Assembly (NCBI RefSeq): GCF_900108555.1
Contig: NZ_FNWV01000005.1
Coordinates: 1-64,000 of the forward strand
Length of the DNA stretch: 64,000 nt
DNA from: Ruminococcus flavefaciens
GTDB taxonomy: Bacteria; Bacillota; Clostridia; Oscillospirales; Ruminococcaceae
Direction of reading: 5' to 3'
Part shown: piece by piece, positions 45,501 to 55,300 of the stretch
Layout of the letters: each line of letters begins with the position of its first letter
How positions within the stretch are numbered: the first letter of the stretch is position 1
Position numbers and translations under genes: made by a program
The notes under the pieces: model-generated
Seen by the model: only the letters and a program-made list of their open reading frames with translations
Database searches by the model: none
What the model was told of the DNA's origin: nothing

Positions 45501-47582
45501 TTATTCAACATTGCCTACTGCTGAGATGACCTCTGCAAGGAGATTTGCAGGAAGCTGCTCATATCTTACGAAATCAAGTGTGAAGCTTCCGAGACCTCTT
45601 GTAGTCTGACGGAGATACATTGCAAAATCGTGCATCTCACGCATAGGAACTTCTGCCTGTATCATGGTATTTCCGTTGCCAACAGGCTCCATACCGAGAA
45701 CTCTGCCTCTGCGCTTGTTGAGTTCGCCCATGATATCACCTGTATTTTCATCAGGAGCAACTACTTTAAGCTCGCCGATAGGCTCAAGCATTACAGGATC
45801 AGCCTGTCTCAGACCTTCCTTGTACGCAATGGAAGCAGCTGTCTTGAATGCCATTTCCGAAGAGTCAACAGGGTGATAAGAACCGTCTACAAGTATAGCC
45901 TTCAGACCAACTACAGGGCAGCCTGCAAGTACGCCCTTTCTGACGCTTTCTTCAAGTCCCTTCTGTACTGCCGGGAAGTAGTTCTTAGGAACAGCACCGC
46001 CGAAGATCTTCTCCTCAAATACGAGTGTATCGCTTACGCATGGCTCAAACTCTATCCATACGTCACCGAACTGACCATGACCGCCTGACTGCTTCTTATG
46101 TCTTCCCTGTACCTTTACCTTCTTTCGGATAGTCTCCTTATAAGCTATCTTAGGCACTGTAAGATTTACCTCAACACCAAACTTTGTCTTGAGCTTTGCA
46201 GCTGCAACTTCGATATGCTGCTCGCCGAGACCGCTCAGTATCTGCTCCTTTGTGGTATCGTCCTGCTCATATGTCAAAGTAGGATCTTCCTCAATAAGAC
46301 GCTGCATACTTGTTGAGATCTTAGCCTCATCGCCCTGTGCTTTAGCCTTTACAGCCATAGAATAGCAAGGTCTCGGGAATTCCATATTAGCGAATTCAAC
46401 AACTCTTGAAGAGTCTGAAAGTGTATCGCCTGTATTTGCGGAGATCTTTGAAGCAACTACGATATCGCCTGCATATGCAGCCGATACTTCTGTCTGCTTC
46501 TTTCCGCAAAGAGTATAAAGCTTGCCTATCTTTTCTGCTCCACCAGTTGTTGAATTTACAACATCACAGTTAGCAGCAAGCTTGCCTGACATAACTCTTA
46601 TAAATGACATCTTGCCAACGAACGGATCGGCAACTGTCTTGAATACGAACGCTGAAAGCGGATCGTTAACGTCACACTTTACTTCTGTAACGTCCTTTGT
46701 AGCTGTATAAGCCTCAGCAGCATATACTTCATTAGGTGAAGGAAGCAGAAGCTCTATCTCCTTGAGAAGCATATCTATACCTGCAAGATCAGCAGCTGAT
46801 GTGCATACAACAGGTGTGATGATACCTCTGTTCATACCGTCATGGATACCGTCGATAAGCTCTTTCTGAGTGAATGCCTCACCCTCAAAGAACTTCTCCA
46901 TAAGCTCCTCGGAAGTCTCTGCAACAGCCTCAGAAACAGCTGCAACAAGTCCGTCAACACGATATTCGAACTTTTCGGATATCTCGGCTGTAGGCATTTC
47001 TGTCTCTATAGCATTGCCCTTATCGTCATATTTATAACACTTCATCTCAATGAGATTTACATATTCAACGATCTGACCATTGCTTATAACAGGAACTACT
47101 ACAGGGCAAACTGTAGGTCCGAATACTGTTTTAAGCTCGGTGAGGACATTGAAAAAGTTAGCGTCCTTGTCATCTATCTTGGTAACAACGAACATCTTTG
47201 ACTTGCCCTGCTTTACAGCTTCCTCATAAGCCTTTCTTGCGCCGACCTTTACGCCTGATTTTGCAGATACAGTTATCATGACCGTATCGGAAGCCCTGAT
47301 ACCTTCTATCATTTCAGCTGCAAAATCGAATAAGCCCGGTGTGTCAAGCAGATTTACTTTAAGATCATTATATTCAAAAGATGCAAGAGAAGTACCTATT
47401 GAGATCTTTCTCTTTATCTCTTCGGGATCGTAATCGCAAATTGTTGTGCCGTCAGCAGTCTTGCCAAGACGATCGGAAGCTCCTGCCTTGTAAAGGATTG
47501 CCTCTGCAAGAGAAGTTTTTCCTGAGCCGTTATGGCCTGCGAATGCTATGTTTTTGACCTTGTTTACATCATATTCTTTCAT
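45501..47582 (-). CDS. Elongation factor G-like GTPase (EF-G paralogue)
   Basis: The 693-aa protein from ATG 47582 has G1 GHNGSGKTSLAE, G3 DTPGLFDF, G4 TKIDDKDAN and EF-G domains II-V (GRHKKQSGGHGQFGDVWIEFEP is domain IV; GELNKRRGRVLGM and EMHDFAMYLRQTTRGLGSF domain V). G1 departs from the HIDAGKTT of canonical EF-G and the switch-I RGITI is absent, so it is the EF-G2-like paralogue of Firmicutes, not the main translocase. It may act in ribosome recycling or stress; this is not shown by sequence. GAGGAG lies upstream. Confidence 0.83.
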   Translation of the reverse strand: MKEYDVNKVKNIAFAGHNGSGKTSLAEAILYKAGASDRLGKTADGTTICDYDPEEIKRKISIGTSLASFEYNDLKVNLLDTPGLFDFAAEMIEGIRASDTVMITVSAKSGVKVGARKAYEEAVKQGKSKMFVVTKIDDKDANFFNVLTELKTVFGPTVCPVVVPVISNGQIVEYVNLIEMKCYKYDDKGNAIETEMPTAEISEKFEYRVDGLVAAVSEAVAETSEELMEKFFEGEAFTQKELIDGIHDGMNRGIITPVVCTSAADLAGIDMLLKEIELLLPSPNEVYAAEAYTATKDVTEVKCDVNDPLSAFVFKTVADPFVGKMSFIRVMSGKLAANCDVVNSTTGGAEKIGKLYTLCGKKQTEVSAAYAGDIVVASKISANTGDTLSDSSRVVEFANMEFPRPCYSMAVKAKAQGDEAKISTSMQRLIEEDPTLTYEQDDTTKEQILSGLGEQHIEVAAAKLKTKFGVEVNLTVPKIAYKETIRKKVKVQGRHKKQSGGHGQFGDVWIEFEPCVSDTLVFEEKIFGGAVPKNYFPAVQKGLEESVRKGVLAGCPVVGLKAILVDGSYHPVDSSEMAFKTAASIAYKEGLRQADPVMLEPIGELKVVAPDENTGDIMGELNKRRGRVLGMEPVGNGNTMIQAEVPMREMHDFAMYLRQTTRGLGSFTLDFVRYEQLPANLLAEVISAVGNVE

Positions 47583-47690
47583 GGTAAAGTTTCTCCTCTT
47601 AAATGGTTTATCCGCTTTTGATGTACGGCATAACAATATTATAATTCATTAATAAAAAAATTGCAATACTAACAGAAAATTTTCTACATT

Positions 47691-49238
47691 TTACAATACA
47701 GGCTTATCCATATGTTGTGCAGTATTGACAAAAACATCTTCTGCTGTTTTATCAAATAGGCGAACTTTTCCCAATGAGCAGAAAATTGCGAAATAAGCAG
47801 TTCCCCAGAGTATAGCATAAACAACGATCGAAAAAATACTGCTAACGGCTATATTACAGATATCAAGGCACATTTCTGCTGCATACATTGTTGAAGCTGC
47901 AAGAATTACAGGCAAAAGAAATGTTCCACAAAGTTTCCTTCTGACTCTTGTAACATTTGTTATTTTGATGAAACGGGCACAGTTACCGAAAACGTTGCTT
48001 GCATAGTATGAGATGACTATCCCGTAAAAGCCGATACGCGGAATAAGGATAAGTACAGCTGCAATTCTGATAATGTATTCAGCAAGATAATTCATTGATG
48101 AAAAGCTTTGCAGTCCCAATCCTTTTATAAGAGCTTCAAGAACTATCTCCATATATATAAAAGGTATAACAGGAGCAATAACTGTTATCATTCTGCCGGC
48201 AAGCTCTCCGCCGCCGAGAAGTTCACCTATCTGTACTCCGAAACGCATAAGAACAGCCGCAGCAAAAACCGAAAACATAAGAGTCCATGAGCTTATCTTA
48301 TTCGTCAGCTGTTTTATCCTTGCACTGTTCTTTTCTGCGTTTGCTCTTGCGGTTTCACTTACAATTATACCCGACATTGAGCATAAAACTACTGAGGGGA
48401 AGAACAAGGTCGGTATCACTATTGCTTCAAATATGCCAAATTTGCTGAACGCATCGCCTGCCGAGTCACCGTACTGTCTGAGATATATGGGTATAAGTGC
48501 GTCGTTTGTACTGCTCAGAACAGCTGTAAGGATACTTCCGCCCATTATTGGAAATGACAATGTGGCATACCTGCAGAATGTAAGACTGCATATACCTCGG
48601 CGCGTTTCACGATATTTCAGATAAGCTGCGCCGAATATAGCCAATGACACTGCGTTTCCTGCTATTATTCCCAATATCATTATCCTGCATACCTGATCTT
48701 CTGTTGAAGCTCCTGCAGTCATGGTCATGCCAACAATCACAGCACATCTTATAAGGAATTCGACTATCTCCCCTACTGCTGTTACTGCTGCTTTTCGGCA
48801 GGCATTGAAATATCCTTTCAGGCAGGCAGAAACAGCTCCTGTTATGAGAGCAAATGGCATCAAACGCAGTGCCGTAGTAAGATGAGCTCCGCTGAAAAAA
48901 CGAATACTTATCGTCTCGGAGAAAGTAACTACTGCCGCCGATACGATCATGCTCATTATCAGACACAGCCTTATGCCATATGAAAGCACCCTGTTCGGAT
49001 CACCGTTTTTCCTGCCAAGTTCTTCAGATACAAGGCGGCTGATACACAAAAAGGCGTTTCCGTTTGATAAAATGCCTGCAAGTCCCAAAAAAGAACCTAT
49101 CAAACTTAATATTCCCATTGCGGAAGTTCCAAGCTGCTTTGTAATGAAAACATTCAGCATGAGTACAGCCATATCAAGAAACAGCTGCATCACCGTTAGC
49201 AAAAAGGTATCACGTAAGATCTTACTTTTTAATATCAT
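47691..49238 (-). CDS. SpoVB-like polysaccharide/lipid flippase (MOP family)
   Basis: The 515-aa membrane protein from ATG 49238 (GGAGGAC upstream) has about fourteen hydrophobic segments and the MVF/RfbX-like start KILRDTFLLTVMQLFLDM..NVFITKQLGTSAMGILSLIGSF typical of SpoVB. Such proteins flip lipid-linked cell-wall precursors, in spores the cortex precursor. Assignment to spoVB rather than another MOP member rests on pattern only, so the symbol is left blank. Confidence 0.72.
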   Translation of the reverse strand: MILKSKILRDTFLLTVMQLFLDMAVLMLNVFITKQLGTSAMGILSLIGSFLGLAGILSNGNAFLCISRLVSEELGRKNGDPNRVLSYGIRLCLIMSMIVSAAVVTFSETISIRFFSGAHLTTALRLMPFALITGAVSACLKGYFNACRKAAVTAVGEIVEFLIRCAVIVGMTMTAGASTEDQVCRIMILGIIAGNAVSLAIFGAAYLKYRETRRGICSLTFCRYATLSFPIMGGSILTAVLSSTNDALIPIYLRQYGDSAGDAFSKFGIFEAIVIPTLFFPSVVLCSMSGIIVSETARANAEKNSARIKQLTNKISSWTLMFSVFAAAVLMRFGVQIGELLGGGELAGRMITVIAPVIPFIYMEIVLEALIKGLGLQSFSSMNYLAEYIIRIAAVLILIPRIGFYGIVISYYASNVFGNCARFIKITNVTRVRRKLCGTFLLPVILAASTMYAAEMCLDICNIAVSSIFSIVVYAILWGTAYFAIFCSLGKVRLFDKTAEDVFVNTAQHMDKPVL

Positions 49239-49332
49239 AATGTCCTCCAATATGTACTTCTACATTATATGGAGAAACATCATAAAAAATGACAAAAACG
49301 GACAACTTTGGCTGTCCGTCTTGTAAATCATA

Positions 49333-50097
49333 TTATCTCTTTTTATAAAGCAGCAATTCAGGTTCTGCACCGTCTTTTCCGTATGAAGCGACCATGAGGA
49401 AGTCCGCATTTGCAAGTATTCCGAAACAGTGACCGTCGCCAAGCTCACTTTCAAGCTGATTGCCGAGGTAAGTTGCATTGTCATCGAGAAGCTTGACCAC
49501 ACTGCCGTTAGGCATAGGATATGCAATATTGACATATGCTCCCACTAAAGCATTCAGCTTTTCCACCTTTGGCATATTCTTGATATTCAGTGCGTTGAAT
49601 TCATCAATAAGCTGCTGCTTGAACTTCTCAAAAGCTCCGCCGTCCTCAAGCTCCTTATGATCTTTCCAGTAGCTGAGGTTCGGCAGCATATCCTTCATGT
49701 ACTCACGAGCCTGCTCTTCAGTGAAGCCCTGTCCTGCCATGTGCTTAACGCAGACATTTATGAGATCATCCATATCGTGATATGTATAATTTCCGTCTGC
49801 ATAGCACCATTTGCAGTAGCTCTCGTTGAATGAACCGTCAGTCTCTTTGCTTATCATTGCGTCTTCAAGAGGCATACCGCAGCACTGACATACGAGCTTT
49901 CTCGGTGAGCCCAAAAGAGTGTTTATAGAAACATCAAAGAGCTGTGAAAGAAGCTTTAATGTTTCCGTATTTGGTACAGTGTCGCCGTTTTCCCAGCGTG
50001 ATACAGCCTGACGGGTAACAAATACCTTTTCTGCAAGCTCGTCCTGTGACATCTCATGTTTATTTCTTAGTTCAAGTATAATACTTTTAGTTTCCAT
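49333..50097 (-). CDS. XRE-type regulator with zinc-ribbon domain
   Basis: From ATG 50097 (AGAGGTGA upstream) the 254-aa protein has a HTH_3 domain (LRNKHEMSQDELAEKVFVTRQAVSRWENG, about 9-37), a four-Cys zinc ribbon (CQCCGMPL..YCKWCY, about 68-100) of the kind called putative zinc ribbon PF12674, a helical stretch (KHMAGQGFTEEQAREYMKDMLP), and a C-terminal part of unknown function (about 165-254). It is probably a transcription regulator with a sensing C-terminus; its target is unknown. Confidence 0.8.
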   Translation of the reverse strand: METKSIILELRNKHEMSQDELAEKVFVTRQAVSRWENGDTVPNTETLKLLSQLFDVSINTLLGSPRKLVCQCCGMPLEDAMISKETDGSFNESYCKWCYADGNYTYHDMDDLINVCVKHMAGQGFTEEQAREYMKDMLPNLSYWKDHKELEDGGAFEKFKQQLIDEFNALNIKNMPKVEKLNALVGAYVNIAYPMPNGSVVKLLDDNATYLGNQLESELGDGHCFGILANADFLMVASYGKDGAEPELLLYKKR

Positions 50098-50190
50098 GTT
50101 TATCACCTCTGATGCTATTATAACATATCTGCCGACAAAATCAAGCAACTGTCTGTTGCTTTTCACAAGCATCATATTCATTTTCGACAA

Positions 50191-50290
50191 GGACGACCAC
50201 TGGTCGTCCCTACAATTCCAAATTTAAAGGGCGGATAATATCCGCCCTACATTGTTTTTTTGGCGGAACGCCAAGAGCGGCATTCCCTAC
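50191..50290. repeat. Cluster of three palindromic intergenic repeats ending in CCTACA
   Basis: Three units follow each other: GGACGACCA-C-TGGTCGTCC (50191-50209), GGGCGGATA-A-TATCCGCCC (50229-50247) and GGAACGCC-aagagc-GGCATTCC (about 50264-50286, one mismatch). Each is followed by C(C)TACA. A single unit of the same kind (TGTAGTGGACGCCAGCCCCTACA) lies at 61387-61409. Confidence 0.7.
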
Positions 50291-50302
50291 ACTACTTTCT
50301 AC

Positions 50303-51046
50303 TCACTTTTTCAGCAGCCTATCCAGCATTACCTGTCTGCATTCCTTTTCAAGAGTATCATCGAGAGCATCGATAATAATGTGCTCAGACTCTCCCCTGT
50401 TTACGCAGTATTCTATCATATAATCAGATATTTCAGGATTTTTTGAGAGACATGGTCCGTGAAGATAAGTTGCGATGACATTCTTTTCGCAGTAGCCCTC
50501 AGCTTCGCTCTTTGAGCAGTTGCCGTTTCCGTAAAGCACCTTGCCGAAAGGAGTATTTACGCCCTGAGTCTGACCGCCATGGTTTTCAAAACCCACAACC
50601 TTTACAGGCTTGCCCGTGATCTTTGTCTCGATGACAATATTGCCGATACAACGCTTTCTTCGGCTGTTTGGAGCTACGGTAAAGTAATCGAAAAGCCCAA
50701 GTCCTTTTATGTCGTTGCCGTCAGCATCACGGTAATATTTTCCCATAAGCTGATAGCCGCCGCATATAAGGAACAGAAATGTGCCGTTTTTATAAGCCCT
50801 TACGATACCTTCTTTGCATTTGAGCAGATCAGCAGAAATATGCTGCTGTTCAAGGTCAGCACCACCGCCTATATATATAAGATCATATGAGCTGAAATCA
50901 GGCATTTCCGAGTCAATAGAATACTTGTCTATCTGACACTCTATACCGCGCTTTTTGCAGCGGAAAGCCATGACCTCCATGTTTCCGCTGTCGCCATACA
51001 GATCAAGCATATCGGCGTACATATGAAGAATTCTTATAGTTTTCAT
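50303..51046 (-). CDS. gatD: Lipid II glutaminyl isoglutamine amidotransferase subunit GatD
   Basis: The 247-aa CobB/CobQ-type class I glutamine amidotransferase has the catalytic Cys in LICGGYQLMG (about 94) and His in ATYLHGPCLSKNPE (about 193). It takes ammonia from glutamine and passes it to MurT, which amidates the D-Glu of lipid II. Its start overlaps the murT stop by four bases, the standard arrangement in Gram-positives. Confidence 0.9.
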   Translation of the reverse strand: MKTIRILHMYADMLDLYGDSGNMEVMAFRCKKRGIECQIDKYSIDSEMPDFSSYDLIYIGGGADLEQQHISADLLKCKEGIVRAYKNGTFLFLICGGYQLMGKYYRDADGNDIKGLGLFDYFTVAPNSRRKRCIGNIVIETKITGKPVKVVGFENHGGQTQGVNTPFGKVLYGNGNCSKSEAEGYCEKNVIATYLHGPCLSKNPEISDYMIEYCVNRGESEHIIIDALDDTLEKECRQVMLDRLLKK

Positions 51047-52380
51047 TTGTTACCTCCATGCTTTGTGATATATCGTTTAAGTGCGCTTCTTGTGGGCTGT
51101 ACAGCCGTATAGTTGGCTATTATGAACTTTCGGCTCTCTGTACTTGCAAGCTCTTCAACAGCTTTGTCAAGATCAGGACGTACAACGATCTTCGCAGAAT
51201 CATAGCCTGCTGTCTTGATACGTACAGCTATGTCATAGGCTCTTGTACCTGATGTAACTACTCTTGAAACTCTCTCGAAGATGCTGAAATTAATATCATA
51301 TATCCACGAAACGTCAAGTCCGTCCGCAACATTATCGTTAAGTACGAAAAGAAGCTCCTTTTCGCCATTCATCTCGTTCATTACACGGAGAGTCATATTT
51401 GCTCCTACAGGGTTTTTTGCAAGATTGAGAGTTGCCTTGCTCTTTCCGAGCATGAAGTTTTCCATACGTCCGTTCTTGACGGTATAGCTGTTGATAACTC
51501 CGTCCGTTATCTTCTGGTCGATATTGTAGAGCTTTGCTGCTGCTGCAACTGCTGTCATATTATAGACATTGTAGATACTGTTGAGCTTGGGCGAATAGGT
51601 ATGACCGTCAGCTGTGAATACAGTTTTTTCAAGGTCGATATCCTTTGCGGTGATATAGGGCTCATAATTTCCGAAGCCGCACTTCTTACAGATGAACTTT
51701 CCGATATGCGAATACTGATAGTACTCATATTCAAGCGGTTCACCGCAGAATGGACAGAAACGTCCCTCAGAGGCTTCAAAAATCTTCTCAGTAGCAAAAG
51801 CATAAGGCTCTGCATGGAAGTATCTTACGTTCTTATTCTTGGGGTTTGCTCTGCCGAGACGGGCTGTATTAGGATCATCACCATTGAGGATAAGATTGCC
51901 CTCGAAGGTCTTGCAAAAGCCGTTTATCTTCTGGATAAGGGTTTCCATTTCGCCGTTTCTGTCAAGCTGATCGCGGAAGAAATTCAGCACCACAAGTGTA
52001 TCCAGTTTGAGTTGTGAATATACAACAGGTACGTGTGACTCGTCTGTTTCAAGTATAAGGTAGTCAGCCTTGACCTTTCCTGACATATCGCAGTATTTCA
52101 GGAGCATTGAGCATATTCCCGTATCGAGGTTGTTGCCCTCTTTGTTTATGATTATTTTCTTGCCGCTGCGCTCAAAAAGCTGAGCTATGCAGTTTGTAAC
52201 AGATGTCTTTCCGTTAGTGCCTGTTATTGCAATAATTGGACACTCTACCTTGAACATTGAGACTGCCTTGTGCCGTGACAGATGCCACAGCACGATACCG
52301 GGCAGATTTCCAGCATTGCGGTGCATCAGCTTCAGAAGCTTTACTATTATTTTTCCGATGATTATGAGAAGTCGTTTCAA
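51043..52380 (-). CDS. murT: Lipid II isoglutaminyl synthase subunit MurT
   Basis: The 445-aa protein has the Mur ligase ATP site GTNGKTSVTNCI, ETDESHVP, NFFRDQLDRNGE, a four-Cys zinc ribbon (FCPFCGEPL..FICKKCGFGNYEP) and the C-terminal DUF1727 domain (NPVGANMTLRVMNE, LNDNVADGLDVSWIYDI). With GatD it converts the D-iso-Glu of lipid II to D-iso-Gln in the cytoplasm. It is the first gene of the pair. Confidence 0.93.
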   Translation of the reverse strand: MKRLLIIIGKIIVKLLKLMHRNAGNLPGIVLWHLSRHKAVSMFKVECPIIAITGTNGKTSVTNCIAQLFERSGKKIIINKEGNNLDTGICSMLLKYCDMSGKVKADYLILETDESHVPVVYSQLKLDTLVVLNFFRDQLDRNGEMETLIQKINGFCKTFEGNLILNGDDPNTARLGRANPKNKNVRYFHAEPYAFATEKIFEASEGRFCPFCGEPLEYEYYQYSHIGKFICKKCGFGNYEPYITAKDIDLEKTVFTADGHTYSPKLNSIYNVYNMTAVAAAAKLYNIDQKITDGVINSYTVKNGRMENFMLGKSKATLNLAKNPVGANMTLRVMNEMNGEKELLFVLNDNVADGLDVSWIYDINFSIFERVSRVVTSGTRAYDIAVRIKTAGYDSAKIVVRPDLDKAVEELASTESRKFIIANYTAVQPTRSALKRYITKHGGNK

Positions 52381-52398
52381 TTTCGTCCTCCGTATTTT

Positions 52399-55300
52399 TT
52401 AGTTTCCTGTGTAGGTCACTCTGCCGTCCTCGGCAAAGCCGACCCAACCGCGGTTTTTAGCCGCCTTTATTCCAAGAGCAACAGATGTCTCAAGAGTGCC
52501 CGTCATTCTTGTAAAGCCGAAGAGGTGCGCCACTTCGCGAAGCAGGTCCTCACGAGCCATAGCGACCTGACGTGACATTATCGCCTTTATTCCCACTGCT
52601 ATCTCTTCGGGTGCTACCTCGTCGATATCACGCTTTTCATCTCCGCTGTATACAGTCCTGCACTTGTCATACGACTCAGGAGACTGCTGCTTCAGCCATA
52701 CATACTCGTTTTCTCCTGCTGTCGTTACCTGTGCATCTGAGTTTTCAAAAGCTTTATCGAAAAGTGCTTTCATGTTTGCTCCGGGACGTGATATTCCCCA
52801 GCACGAAAACGTCTTTTTAGCCAGAGTTTTCTTGTTCATCGGTGCTTCGGCAGCAAGTATATCGTTTATGCACTTGGTTATCTTAGCAGTACTGCTCTCG
52901 TTGAAGTTTTCAGAAGTTCCCAGAGCCTTTATCTTGAATGACTTGAACTCGTCGAAGCTCTCTGCAAAGCTGCTTACTTCCTCAGTCTCAAATACAAGCT
53001 CTTGTTTCTTCTTTTCCTCAGCTTTCGGAGCAGACTGAGGATTACGGTATCTTTCGATAGCACCGTCGATCTCAGCCTTTATCTTGCCAAGTACCTTTTC
53101 CTTATTGTCCAGCCAGTCTATGATATAAACGCTCATAACGTTCCAGCCAAGACCTCTGAGTACACTCGGCTGTGAAAGGCTTCTGTCGCTTGCTGTACCA
53201 TTATGGAAATAGGACTCGTTTCCGCAGTTTATACCCATAATATAGGTATCTGGCTTATCAGGATTAACAACTGCTACATCTACCTTATAGTCAGAGCAGC
53301 CAACACTGCATTTACATTCATAGCCCATTTTCCTTATCTCGTCCGCAACTACAGTCTCAAAGCCCTCAGTGCTGCTCTTAGAACCTGCTCTTACAGGAAG
53401 TGCGCTCCTGCCCTTTGCAGCAAATTCAAGGAAGCCCTTGAGTCCCTCAACACCGTCGGAGCGTGTACGTGAAAGGTCGATCATATCGGGAGTGATGACC
53501 GAGAATACTATCATCTTGCACTTTGAACGTGAGATAGCAACATTAAGTCTTCTCCAGCCGCCGTCGCGGTTAAGCGGACCGAAGTTCATTGATACCTTGC
53601 CGTCCTTGTCAGGACCATAACCGATAGAGAACATGATAACATCACGCTCATCACCCTGTACATTTTCAAGGTTCTTGATGAGGATAGGCTCATACATCTC
53701 GTTTGCGTATTCTTCAAGCTTCGGATCTTCTCGGTATGCGTCCATGAGAAGATCATCAATAAGGTTCTGCTGAGGCTGACTGAATGTTACAACACCTATA
53801 CTGAACTTTCTCAGCTCAGGGTCTCTCAGTCTGCGGCATATCTCCTCCACAACAGCCTGTGCTTCTGCCTTATTGGTACGTGTAGAGCTCTTGTCGTAAT
53901 AGCCCTCAACGTGTACCCAGCTAACCTCTGATACCTGATCGTCAGGCGACGGGAATGTATAAAGCTTATTTTCGTAATACTTTGAGTTGCTGTATGCAAT
54001 AAGACTCTCATGGCGTGAACGATAGTGCCAGAGGAGATGCTTCTGCGGCATTGAAAGGGCAAGACAGTCATCAAGTACGCTTTCAAGGTCTTCCTTCTCA
54101 TAGTTCTCCTCGTCCACCTGATTAGAAGCAAAGAAGCTTGTAGGCGGGAGCTGTTTCGGGTCGCCGACTACTATAACATTCTCTCCTCTTGCAATAGCTC
54201 CTACAGCCTCGCAGGTCGGGAGCTGTGAAGCCTCATCGAATATAACAAGATCAAATTTAGGGTAAGACGGATCAATATACTGAGCTACGGAAATAGGGCT
54301 CATAAGCATAACAGGACACATTCTGCGCAACAGATTTGGTATACTGTCGAAAAGCTTTCGTATGGACATCATTCTGCCGTTTGACTTTATAGCCTTTTGA
54401 AGTATTCCTATCTCAGAGCTGTTTGCGGAGCTGCCGGGAGCAGGTATCTTTGCTGAAAGCTCTGCTGCAAGCTCCTTGATAGAAAGTGTTGAGAAATCAT
54501 CAAGGACTTCGCCGAAACGTCTGATAGTATCTTCAAAGAGAGTGCCCTGAAAACGTGAAAGCACACTGCTGCGGGAAATAGTGCTCGTTACCATAGCCTT
54601 GCTGATATCGCAGTCAAATGCGCCGATAAGCTGCTCAGTCGGTACATCACCATTCATATAAGCATCAGCAACGTTACCTATGCCAAGCTCACGGAGCTTG
54701 TTGCATATAGTAACGATACCTGTCCATTCTTTAAGCTGCGGAAGTGCTTCTATAACAGCATCGGCTTTCTGCTGAGCATCACTGCCCCAGCTTTCGCCTG
54801 TTATGAGCTTGTCAGTATTTATGCCGAAATTGGTTCTGAGCTGAGATGATACATTTTCAAGTGCAGCATAATCAGCGGATATCTTCGATGTATCACTGCT
54901 TATTCCGTTAGTAAGGTTCTCACATAGCTTCTGCTTTATTTCGGGAGCAAATGACGAAGCAGCCACCTTTTCACCAAGCTCAGCCGAACGTGCAACACAT
55001 TTCTCGATGCTGTTCCAGTCAGCATTTTCATCAAGCTTAAAGGTTCCAAAGTACTTCACAAGCTCGGGCTGCGCGGAAGCGACTTGATTTTTCAAATTAG
55101 AGAAATGGGTGATTTTGTCGTAATATTCGGTGATATTGGACTTTGTAACAGTTGATGAGGATTTAGCGTGGGCAGCAAGCTCCTTGACGAGTTTATTGCT
55201 TCCCAATGCTTTACCGATAAACCATTTGCCCTGCGCAGTTTTCCACCTTACAAGAGCATCTCCTGCGTTATATCCGAGGACAGACGACTCAAACTTTGCA

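Noticed and set aside
50183..50189. Another TTCGACA (0A-box) heptamer upstream of the XRE gene.
   Set aside because: Several 7-base matches are expected by chance in 64 kb, and this one lies next to palindromic repeats rather than a promoter.
50191..50290. The row of palindromes could be a CRISPR array.
   Set aside because: The units differ in sequence and have no regular spacers; no cas gene is near. No CRISPR array was seen anywhere in the window.
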